Shown: piece by piece, positions 24,290 through 31,635 of the stretch
How positions within the stretch are numbered: the stretch's first letter is position 1
Layout: every line of letters starts with the position of its first letter
From: Roseibacillus ishigakijimensis
Lineage (GTDB): Bacteria; Verrucomicrobiota; Verrucomicrobiia; Verrucomicrobiales; Akkermansiaceae
Length of the DNA stretch: 64,000 nucleotides
Direction: 5' to 3'
Assembly (NCBI RefSeq): GCF_016595415.1
Contig: NZ_JAENIO010000002.1
Span: 1-64,000 of the forward strand
Notes under the pieces: model-generated
The model's input: only the letters and a program-made list of their open reading frames with translations
The model's database searches: none
Told to the model about the DNA's origin: nothing
Translations under genes and position numbers: made by a program

Positions 24290-27200
24290 AGGCGCTAGTG
24301 TTGGCCTCTGGCAGAGAGGCCAAGGAGGGAAGGTCATGACAATGGACCCCGGGCAGCGCCTGAGTAGCGACCGAGTGCAAATGGCGGTGGTGGGTGAAGA
24401 TGAGCACCTGCGTCTTGCGGGCAAGGGGGGCCAGGGCCCGCAAAAGGGCCGCCGTGCGGGAGTCGTCAAAGGTCATTAGGACGTCATCGAGGATGAGCGG
24501 CATGGCAGGATGATGTTCGAGGTGATGCTCGATGGCTGCGAGACGGAGGGCCAAAAACAGCTGATCGCGAGTGCCCTCGGAAAGTGCGCGGGTGGCCACT
24601 TCCTCCGGGGGGTGCTCTTCATTTCCATCAGTGCGGAGAGCGACCAGATGCAGGGTGCCATCTTCTTGCGGGCGGGCAGCCACTCCTTGGAAAGAGTGAT
24701 TGGTCAGGGTGGCGAAATAGCGGGAAGTCAATGCGACCAGCGGTCCCTGTGACTGCTCCCGAAAGGCTTCAATCTGGGCCCGGAGGAAATCAATGGCATG
24801 ATGAAGGCGCAGGAAGCGTTCACTATGGGTGATGATTTCTGCCAAGGCATTCTGAGCGTCCTGGCGGGCCTCGGCAGCCGCACTACTGGCAATTTCCAGC
24901 CCCGCCTTGCGTCGTTGCAAGTCTTGCAAGGCCGCCAGACTTTGGTCCCGGAGGTCTTGCCGCTCTTGCAAGCTCTGCTCAATGGCCGCCCGCTCCTGCT
25001 CCAATTGGGCGGGATTCTCCTCTACGCAGCGGGCGAGAAAATCCTCCAAACCGGCTCCTTGGGCCAGGCGAAGAAGCTGCTCTTCCAGGGCTTCCTTTTT
25101 CTCTCGCTGGCGTTCCCTTTCCTGATGTTGCTGCAGACAATCGTCCAGCTGGTCGGGATGCTCTACGGCAGCGCGCCGCGCGAGGTTGTGCTGTTCCTCC
25201 TCTGCTTGGGACAGGTGGGCCTCCAGCTCATGGAGCTTTCGCCGGGTGGTGGAGAGGGATTTTTCCAAGGAGGCGCGCTGGGTCTGGCGCTCGCGGGCCT
25301 CTTTGAGTCCTGTCCAGAGCAGACTCATCTGTCGGCTCGCGGGCAGGTCGCTCTCGCTGGCAAAGTGGCGGGCAAAGCAACTCGCGAGTTCGTTGCTAAA
25401 CGCTTGTTCCTGCTCGCGGAGTGATTGTAGGCGAGCTTCCCGAGTGGTGAGTTCTTCCACTTGGCGACGCAATTGGGAAAGGCTGCGCAAGCGGGTGAGG
25501 GTTTCCCGTGGATTCCCCTCCGCGGGCAGTTGCTGGTCCGCGAGCAAGCTTGCCCAATGTTCCTGGCAGTGGCTCAACCTTTCGCTAAGCTGCTCTTTTT
25601 GTTGCCAGAGGCTTTCCTTGAGCTGGGCAAGCTTTTCCAATTCTTTGGTTAGGGCCCGCAGGGCTCCCTCGCTGCGCTCGGCTCGACTTTTCCGTTCTTC
25701 CAGCAAGATGAGAAGGGTGTCCAGATCGCCTTCGAGGTGGGTGAGACTGGTGATCTTTTGTGTGAGCGCTTGTTCACTTTCGTCTCGCCGGGCCAGCTCC
25801 TCCCCGAGTTGCCTGAGGGTGAGCTCGTTTTCTTGCCAAGCCTGCAGGCGATCCAACCAAGTGAGAATGTCTTCGGGCTGGAAGGTATGGCTGCGCTGGA
25901 AGGAGAGGAGTGCCGACCACTTACGCTGCCAGGACGCCCGTTTTTCCTCCCATTCCTGCCTATTGTCGCTCAATTGTTTGCGCTGCATGAGCTTGCGTTC
26001 GCGATCCCGTTCCTTCTGCGCGGCGAGGGCCATTTCTTCCGCATTTTCGATGAGCCGATCCGCGATGCGATCCGCCTTGGTGACCAGATTTTGATAGCGC
26101 TCCTGTTGCATTGGGTCGCTTGCTTCCCTGGCAGATAGAGACCGGAGAGCTTGCCAGAACTCGTCCCTCTCGCTCCGGGCCTGGGCCAAGTTTTCCGCCG
26201 TTGCCAGTTCCCGCTCCTCGCCCAGCAAGTGGCTCAATTCCAGCTCCAGCAAGGCCAGCTCCTCGCGGGTTTCCCGCTCGGCCGTGGTCAGGCTCTCGTC
26301 CTCCCGCCGCCAATCGCGATGATCTTCGAGCAGTGCTGTGACCGCTTCCCGAGCAGGTGGAACCAGGTCGGCTGGGTTTTCCCCGGCTGTGAGGCCGAGC
26401 TGGTGATGCAGAGTCTCGCCCTTGAGGGTGAGGACGCGCCGTTGATTTTCCTTCTCTTCCCAGTCATGGCGGCGCGCGAGATGGCGCTGGCCCTCACTGA
26501 GCAAGGCCGCCCACGAGGCGGGAAAATCACTTCGGGAGAGATTGTCCAGTTCGCGCTGCCGCTGCTCCTCTTCCCGCTCGATCTCGCCCACTCGCTCGGC
26601 TGTTTTCTCCCACTGAGTTCTCGCCGTTTCCAAATGCTCGCGAGCTTCTTCAAGTAAAATCAGCTGGGCTTCGGTGGGGTCGGGTAGATCGGCGGGTTCT
26701 CCGGTGGGGTCCACCCCATGGCGGCGGGCTTCACTATGCAAAAGAGCCTGATCGTGTTGCCGGGCTTGCTCCAATTGGAGAATCTCCTGTTGCTGCTTCT
26801 GGTAGATGGTGAACTCCCGGTTGAGAGACTCGATGGTGGCCTGATCGGCGAGAATCTCCTGGTTCGCTGGCAGGGAGGCGAGTTCGTCCTCCTCGCTCTG
26901 CAAGCGCTGCCGGAGGGCCTGCAGGCTGGCGGAGGCATCGGAAGCCTGGTTCTGCCAGTGGCGAACCTGTTGGGGAAAATCGGCCGGGAGCGGAGGCAGA
27001 GTGATCCCGGTGAGGATGGCTTGCACCTCTTGCCGCTGTTGCATCAGCGGAAGAGCATTGAGCACCGCATCGAGAAAGCGGGCCCGGAGCCGGGTTGCGT
27101 GCAGGTCGCTGTCCTGCCGGGCAAATTCTTCTTGCGCCCCGCTGAGTTCTTTGGCCAGCGAACGCCATTCGCGAGCGGTGATGGTCTGTTCCTTCTCCGC

Positions 27201-27782
27201 TTTGAGTGCCTCCTTATAGCGCTTCACCGCCTCGGGAATCCGCACGTTTTTGAAAGCCCGGCCCTTGGCGAGTCCGTCTGCCTCCTGCTGCAACTTTTCG
27301 ATGGCCAGATCGATGCGGTTTCCCCCGAGACTCGCGGAAAAGAGGAGAGTGCCCAGGTCCCCCTCGCCAGCGAGCAATTGCGCGGCTCCGGAGCGGAGCT
27401 GGGCGGTGTCGAGGCCGAACATGTGCTGGAAAAACGACTCACTGACCTGACCAATCAATTGGGAAAGTCGACGGTCGGGAATGACTTGGGCCTGCTCGTC
27501 GACCAGGGTATTCTTGTTTCCTTTCCGGCGATAGATGCTGAGGGTTTCGCCACCTTGCCGGAGGACGCCGCCAATTTGCAGCTGCTTGTTGGGGTGGAGG
27601 AAATTGTCTTCGGTGCGGGCCGGGATGCCGTAGAGGAGATGATGGAGCGCGCGCAGGAGGCTGCTTTTTCCGGCTTCATTCGGACCATGGATAAGGTGAA
27701 TGTCGGGAGAACCGGCAGGGAGAGGCAGACGGAGATCGGTGAAGGGGCCAAAGGCGGGGATGTGGAGGGAGTCGAAGCGCAT
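24288..27782 (-). CDS. YhaN/SbcC-like SMC-type AAA ATPase
   Basis: A 1164-residue ABC/SMC-type ATPase. The N-terminal half-site has Walker A GPNEAGKS at 33-40. About 800 residues of Gln/Glu/Arg-rich coiled coil follow. The C-terminal half-site has the ABC signature LSEGTRDQLFLALRLA and Walker B PLILDDVLMTFDD. Such proteins pair with a SbcD/Mre11-type nuclease to open and trim DNA ends or hairpins; Bacillus YhaN/YhaO is the nearest named pair. It starts 25 bp after the nuclease gene. ATG 27782 was chosen because 130 codons upstream lie inside the nuclease gene and look spurious. It is the last gene of an apparent four-gene operon with a RES toxin-antitoxin pair. Confidence 0.9.
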   Translation of the reverse strand: MRFDSLHIPAFGPFTDLRLPLPAGSPDIHLIHGPNEAGKSSLLRALHHLLYGIPARTEDNFLHPNKQLQIGGVLRQGGETLSIYRRKGNKNTLVDEQAQVIPDRRLSQLIGQVSESFFQHMFGLDTAQLRSGAAQLLAGEGDLGTLLFSASLGGNRIDLAIEKLQQEADGLAKGRAFKNVRIPEAVKRYKEALKAEKEQTITAREWRSLAKELSGAQEEFARQDSDLHATRLRARFLDAVLNALPLMQQRQEVQAILTGITLPPLPADFPQQVRHWQNQASDASASLQALRQRLQSEEDELASLPANQEILADQATIESLNREFTIYQKQQQEILQLEQARQHDQALLHSEARRHGVDPTGEPADLPDPTEAQLILLEEAREHLETARTQWEKTAERVGEIEREEEQRQRELDNLSRSDFPASWAALLSEGQRHLARRHDWEEKENQRRVLTLKGETLHHQLGLTAGENPADLVPPAREAVTALLEDHRDWRREDESLTTAERETREELALLELELSHLLGEERELATAENLAQARSERDEFWQALRSLSAREASDPMQQERYQNLVTKADRIADRLIENAEEMALAAQKERDRERKLMQRKQLSDNRQEWEEKRASWQRKWSALLSFQRSHTFQPEDILTWLDRLQAWQENELTLRQLGEELARRDESEQALTQKITSLTHLEGDLDTLLILLEERKSRAERSEGALRALTKELEKLAQLKESLWQQKEQLSERLSHCQEHWASLLADQQLPAEGNPRETLTRLRSLSQLRRQVEELTTREARLQSLREQEQAFSNELASCFARHFASESDLPASRQMSLLWTGLKEARERQTQRASLEKSLSTTRRKLHELEAHLSQAEEEQHNLARRAAVEHPDQLDDCLQQHQERERQREKKEALEEQLLRLAQGAGLEDFLARCVEENPAQLEQERAAIEQSLQERQDLRDQSLAALQDLQRRKAGLEIASSAAAEARQDAQNALAEIITHSERFLRLHHAIDFLRAQIEAFREQSQGPLVALTSRYFATLTNHSFQGVAARPQEDGTLHLVALRTDGNEEHPPEEVATRALSEGTRDQLFLALRLAAIEHHLEHHPAMPLILDDVLMTFDDSRTAALLRALAPLARKTQVLIFTHHRHLHSVATQALPGVHCHDLPSLASLPEANTSA

Positions 27783-27807
27783 GAAAGCAAGGGGTGGCGG
27801 GAAAGGG

Positions 27808-29064
27808 CTAGTTGGAATCGGCGGTGGCCAGGGCCTGAAGGACCAGCGCGGCCACTTCGGAGCGAATTTCTTCCGCTTCCGATTGCTCCGCCTGCCATTG
27901 CGGGGCGAGGGCTTCCCGGGCCGCTGGGGGGAGTTTCTCTTTGAGTTCGAGCACTGCCGCCGGGAGCTCCCCGGGCTGGAAATCTTCCAGGGCCGCGAGG
28001 ACCATGGCGGTGAGGTCATCTTGCTGCGCCAATTGGGCGGGGTCGAGGAGGGACTGGGTGCGCAGTTTGACCTGTTCCAGCCAAAGGGATTCCCCGCTGA
28101 TATCCTCGGCCAGAGAGAGGCATTCCGCTTGCAGACGGCCCGGGTCGGCGTGCCATTTTTCCTGCAGGGCACATGGTCCGGTCAGAGTCACGCGCACGCA
28201 CAGCAAGCGGTCCTCATGAAGAGTGAGACTATCCTGGAACTCCTCGCGCAAGGCAGCCAGAAAGTCGCCCTCGTTGTGAAAGGGGCTGCAATCGATAGTC
28301 AGCTCCGCCCAACGCACGCGGTCCAAGGGCTCGAATTGACAAGATTCCACGGTGAGATGGTCGGAGACCGTGACCCGGTAGCAACCTTTGGCCCCAGTTT
28401 CGCGAATGTGGCGGCCCTGGGTGTTGCCGGGATAGACCACGTGGGGATGCTCGTGGTGGATCTGCCGTTGGTGGATGTGGCCCAAAGCCCAATAGTCATA
28501 CCCATGGGAGACCAGCTGGCCCAAGGTGCTGGGAGCATAGTTGCCGTGGCCCTCGGCATCGCCCAAATTGGTGTGCAAGAGGCCGATATTGAAGTGCCCG
28601 TCCACTGGGGGGGGATAGGCAGCGGCCAGGTTCTCGCGCACCGAGGGCGTGGCAAAGCTCTGCCCATGAATGGAAACGGGGAGAGCCGGATGCGGGCGGG
28701 AGGTAGCTTTGCGGCTGCCAAAGTGATGGACATTTTCCGGCAAAGTGAGGTTGCTGGTCAGCTGGGATTCGGCATCATGGTTGCCTGAGATGAGGTAGAC
28801 GGGAATGTCCGCCTCGCGAAGCCGGCGCATTTCCTTGATGAAAAAAAGTCCCGTGCTGAAGTCCCGCCAAGAGCCGTCATAGAGGTCGCCGGCCAAGAGT
28901 AAAAAAGCGACCTGCTGTTCAAGAGCGAGATCCACCAGATTCTTGAGAGCGTCGCGAGTGGCTTGTTTGAGAGCGTCCACCGGAGCCTCCGCGTGTTTGG
29001 ACAGTCCGACCAAAGGGCTGTCGAGATGCAAGTCAGCAGCGTGCAGAAAGGTGAACATCACCAC
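27808..29064 (-). CDS. YhaO/SbcD-like metallophosphoesterase, probable DNA nuclease
   Basis: A 418-residue calcineurin-like phosphoesterase of the Mre11/SbcD/YhaO group. Di-metal motifs are in order: Asp11 and His13 (AADLHLDSP), LAGDLYDG near 58-65, ISGNHD near 94-99, LHTN, and LGHIHQRQ. A C-terminal ~170-residue region probably binds the ATPase partner. The family cuts DNA ends with Mn2+. It begins with GTG 29064: GGGAG lies 8 bases upstream and overlaps the RES toxin stop codon, which suggests translational coupling; an ATG is in frame at 29058. Length matches Bacillus YhaO (about 408 residues). Gene order links it to the toxin-antitoxin pair upstream and the ATPase downstream. Confidence 0.91.
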   Translation of the reverse strand: MVMFTFLHAADLHLDSPLVGLSKHAEAPVDALKQATRDALKNLVDLALEQQVAFLLLAGDLYDGSWRDFSTGLFFIKEMRRLREADIPVYLISGNHDAESQLTSNLTLPENVHHFGSRKATSRPHPALPVSIHGQSFATPSVRENLAAAYPPPVDGHFNIGLLHTNLGDAEGHGNYAPSTLGQLVSHGYDYWALGHIHQRQIHHEHPHVVYPGNTQGRHIRETGAKGCYRVTVSDHLTVESCQFEPLDRVRWAELTIDCSPFHNEGDFLAALREEFQDSLTLHEDRLLCVRVTLTGPCALQEKWHADPGRLQAECLSLAEDISGESLWLEQVKLRTQSLLDPAQLAQQDDLTAMVLAALEDFQPGELPAAVLELKEKLPPAAREALAPQWQAEQSEAEEIRSEVAALVLQALATADSN

Positions 29065-29077
29065 GAGCTAAGCTCCC

Positions 29078-29548
29078 TTAGAGGCGTTCGTCGAAACGAA
29101 AATCCCGGAATGGGGCAATCTCGAGCTTCGCAAAATCGGGGTGCTGGGGATTGAGCAAGTAATTGCTTTCCTCGGGCACGATTGCGGAAGGCACTTCCAA
29201 GGCGAGAGAGGAGGCCGCGTCAAACCACTGGTCACCCATGCGCATGGTGCTGGCAACGGGCGGTTCCTGTTGCCAGTCAGCGGGCAGGGAGTCGGGGAGC
29301 GGGGCAATGGCTTCTTCCGGAAGGTCAATTGCGAACGAGGCGTATTGCTTGCGTCGACTGCCGGGAGTAGTCAGGTGGACGAGCATCTCGAGCGCGCAGA
29401 GAGAGCGCGCCGAGCTGAGATAGACCAGGGGACGGCCCGGAGAATTCCAGCGTCCGCCATAGAGCCGGGCCCCTTCGCCGGAAAAGGCGCTGCTCGCCCA
29501 TCGCCGAGCGACCAAGCGGTAGGCGGGACGCTCTTTAGTAGATGCCAT
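29078..29548 (-). CDS. RES-domain toxin
   Basis: A 156-residue RES-family protein. The family is named for conserved Arg, Glu and Ser; visible landmarks are YRLVARRW at 10-17, GGRWNSPGRPLVYLS at 31-45 and the helix ending ALEMLVHL at 52-59. Studied members in Mycobacterium (MbcT) and Pseudomonas degrade NAD+ and stop growth or kill the cell unless bound by a Xre/MbcA-type antitoxin. Such an antitoxin gene lies directly upstream and overlaps this start by 14 bp, the classic arrangement. ATG 29548 was chosen for that overlap and for the family N-terminus. The nuclease gene follows after 13 bp. Confidence 0.92.
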   Translation of the reverse strand: MASTKERPAYRLVARRWASSAFSGEGARLYGGRWNSPGRPLVYLSSARSLCALEMLVHLTTPGSRRKQYASFAIDLPEEAIAPLPDSLPADWQQEPPVASTMRMGDQWFDAASSLALEVPSAIVPEESNYLLNPQHPDFAKLEIAPFRDFRFDERL

Positions 29549-29987
29549 GGTCGAGCCGGCCGAGGAGGGTTTCCACTTCGCGAGCCCCAAACTCGGTATC
29601 CGCATAGGCGAGGGGGCGCTCTCCGGCTGTGCCGGGATTCTCCGTCTTCAGCCAGTCCCGGGCGGTCTCTTCCTCATTGTCGAAGACTTCCATGGCCAAG
29701 CCGAAGAGCCGTGCAAAGCGCACCACCCGCTCGCTTTCCGCCATCGTCAGGCGAGGGGCCTTCTTGCGACGGCCCAGGGTGGCGGCAGACATTCCCAGCA
29801 GTCGCCCCAGTTCTTCTTCGGGAATGGCGAGGAGCGCTTGCAGGGCCCGGAACTCTTGGAAAGGAAGCCCCTCCCGCAGGAGCTCCACCAAGGGGAGCGT
29901 GTGCCCCAGTGGCTGTTCGGCCACTATCCCACTGGGCTGGATTTCGGGCAGAAATCCTTTAACGACGTTTGTTTCAAAGTAGTTCAT
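29535..29987 (-). CDS. Xre/MbcA/ParS-type antitoxin of the RES pair
   Basis: A 150-residue antitoxin. A helix-turn-helix of the Xre-like ParS type lies at about 50-82 (EEELGRLLGMSAATLGRRKK). The C-terminal DUF2384 toxin-binding domain (about 90-150) includes ARLFGLAMEVF and ends near LLGRLDHGIY; in characterised pairs this end blocks the RES NAD pocket. It is expected to bind its own promoter. The promoter region holds an 8-bp inverted repeat flanking the likely start site. Its stop overlaps the toxin start, coupling their translation. Confidence 0.92.
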   Translation of the reverse strand: MNYFETNVVKGFLPEIQPSGIVAEQPLGHTLPLVELLREGLPFQEFRALQALLAIPEEELGRLLGMSAATLGRRKKAPRLTMAESERVVRFARLFGLAMEVFDNEEETARDWLKTENPGTAGERPLAYADTEFGAREVETLLGRLDHGIY

Positions 29988-30054
29988 ACTCTCACTCTAA
30001 GAATTTTTCCTTATCTGTCAATCATTTGGTTGATTTTATTCTTTCAAGTGAGAG
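29988..30054 (-). promoter_or_regulatory. Promoter and candidate operators of the toxin-antitoxin-nuclease operon
   Basis: AT-rich leader upstream of the antitoxin. CTCTCACT (29989-29996) and AGTGAGAG (30047-30054) are perfect inverted repeats 50 bp apart. Between them lies AATCA/TGATT (30020-30024, 30031-30035). On the minus strand a TTGACA -35-like box covers about 30014-30019. No strong -10 is seen. Paired outer repeats fit autoregulation by the HTH antitoxin, but this is inference. Confidence 0.5.
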
Positions 30055-30089
30055 GTGGTGGGAGGCGGTTTCCGGTCTGTTCAGAGGAA

Positions 30090-30872
30090 TCAGATGGTCA
30101 TCGCCTGGAAGCCGCCGTCCACGATGATCTCGGTGCCGGTGAGGAAGCTGGCCGCGTTGTTGGAGGCCAGCAGCAGGGTGGCTCCGATGAGCTCCTGGGG
30201 ATTGCCGAAGCGCGAGGCGGGGGTGTGACGCAGGATCTCCGCCACCCGCGACTCATCGAGAACCGCCTTGTTTTGCTCGGCAGGGAAGAAGCCGGGGACG
30301 AGGGTATTGACGCGGATGTCGCGGTCGGCCCACTCGCGGGCCAGATTGCGGGTCAGGTTGTGCACCGCCGCCTTGGAGGCCGAGTAGGTGAAGACGCGGG
30401 AGAGGGGATTGAGGCCGGAGATAGAGCCCATGTTGATGATGGAGCCCGGCACGTCGCGGGAAAGGAAGTAGTTGCCGAAGACCTGGCAAGCGCGCATCAC
30501 CCCGACCAGGTTGATGTCGAGGATGCGCATGAATTCCTCGTCGGTGATTTCGATGAAGGGAGTGGGGGAATTGACACCCGCTCCGTTGATGAGAATGTCG
30601 GCACGGCCCGACTGGGCAATCACGGAGTCCAGCAGGTCGTTGAGTGATTCCCGTTTGCCCACTTCGGCTTGGGCAAAATAGCCTTTGCCGCCCTTGGTAC
30701 GGATGTCCTTCAGCCGGGCCTCGGCCTTGGCTTCATCGCGGCCCACGAGGACCACTTCCGCTCCGGCTTCCGCCAGACCCGAGGCCATCGTTCCGCAAAG
30801 TTCGCCCGTGCCGCCAATGACCACGGCCACCTTGCCCTCCAAACCAAACAGATTGTTCACAAAATCACTCAT
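30090..30872 (-). CDS. Short-chain dehydrogenase/reductase, possibly fructuronate reductase-like
   Basis: A 260-residue classical SDR. The NAD(P) site is [13 protein letters not shown] (about 20-32). Asn-Gly-Ala-Gly is in ILINGAG near 95. The catalytic Ser is in MGSISG, and Tyr-x-x-x-Lys is in YSASKAA near 163-167. The cofactor loop with LCG instead of the common GIG resembles SDR-type D-mannonate/fructuronate oxidoreductases, so a sugar-acid role is possible. ATG 30872 is preferred to an upstream in-frame start at 30917. It is the last gene of a same-strand run with a PEP-CTERM and other secreted proteins (54-bp gap), though it may be functionally unrelated. Confidence 0.88.
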   Translation of the reverse strand: MSDFVNNLFGLEGKVAVVIGGTGELCGTMASGLAEAGAEVVLVGRDEAKAEARLKDIRTKGGKGYFAQAEVGKRESLNDLLDSVIAQSGRADILINGAGVNSPTPFIEITDEEFMRILDINLVGVMRACQVFGNYFLSRDVPGSIINMGSISGLNPLSRVFTYSASKAAVHNLTRNLAREWADRDIRVNTLVPGFFPAEQNKAVLDESRVAEILRHTPASRFGNPQELIGATLLLASNNAASFLTGTEIIVDGGFQAMTI

Positions 30873-30926
30873 ATCGCGGCGGAAGTGTGGATCACTTTTC
30901 CCCTCCGGGCGAAGCAAAATCCCTCC

Positions 30927-31595
30927 TTAGCGGCGCCGCCGTGTCAGCAAAATCACGGGAGCAAGGCTTGCGAGAAGAGTGCTGGAAGGCTCCGGAACCG
31001 TGGTCAAGGTGAGGGACCAGGAGTCAATGGTGTGCAGCCCGCCGGTGGAGAAGTCCGCCGCATACAGGCTGAAGGTGCGGTCGGCGGAGAAGCCCACAAA
31101 ATCACTGAGAGTGCTCTCCCGCGGGTCGCTGGTGAGCACGCTGCCGGGATCGCTCAGGCGCCCGTCGGGGGTGAAAGTGCCCGTCAGGGTTCCCGGCAAA
31201 GGGGTGGCCGCGTCTCCGGTGACCGTTTCCCGATAGGTGTGGATATCACTTCCCAGCCCCACTTGGAAGGTGACGTCCAGCCCTTGCTCGTCGCCATAGC
31301 CGAAGGGACGGCTGCCATCCCGCCCCGGGCGATTGAGCAAGGTGACGAGGTGGGTGCCATCGGTGAGGTAGACATAAAGATCGCCAAGAAAGGTGCTTTC
31401 TCCATCCGGGGCCGAGAGAGCGAGGTCGACGGAAATTCCGGTGATAATTTGCTCCGGAGCCGTGAAAGTCAGGCTGCGCAAAACCCCGGTGGGAGTGCCA
31501 TCGGGGATGCTGACCCCCGCTGGATCGCTCAATACCAGGGTGCTGGCGGCAGGGAGACTGACGGTGGAGAGGAGAAGAAGAGCGTGGATTCTCAT
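30927..31595 (-). CDS. PEP-CTERM exported protein with proprotein-convertase-like P domain
   Basis: A 222-residue exported protein. A signal peptide covers about 1-18. The middle is an all-beta domain resembling a P-type jelly roll (DLYVYLTDGTHLVTLLNRPGR, TFSLYAAD, LHTIDSWSLTL). The C-terminus is a PEP-CTERM sorting signal: VPEPSS, a hydrophobic helix, then four arginines. PEP-CTERM proteins are processed by exosortase at the inner membrane and are often linked to exopolysaccharide. No exosortase gene is in the window. It sits 40 bp after the giant Calx-beta gene, so co-expression is likely. Confidence 0.85.
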   Translation of the reverse strand: MRIHALLLLSTVSLPAASTLVLSDPAGVSIPDGTPTGVLRSLTFTAPEQIITGISVDLALSAPDGESTFLGDLYVYLTDGTHLVTLLNRPGRDGSRPFGYGDEQGLDVTFQVGLGSDIHTYRETVTGDAATPLPGTLTGTFTPDGRLSDPGSVLTSDPRESTLSDFVGFSADRTFSLYAADFSTGGLHTIDSWSLTLTTVPEPSSTLLASLAPVILLTRRRR

Positions 31596-31635
31596 AGTGG
31601 TGAAAATGGGGCGAAAAGGCCAGCTAGCCGGTGGC

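Noticed and set aside
27783-28172. Upstream extension of the YhaN-like gene by 130 codons
   Set aside because: It overlaps the nuclease gene in another frame and reads as low-complexity Pro/Ser/Arg sequence. The real start is 27782.
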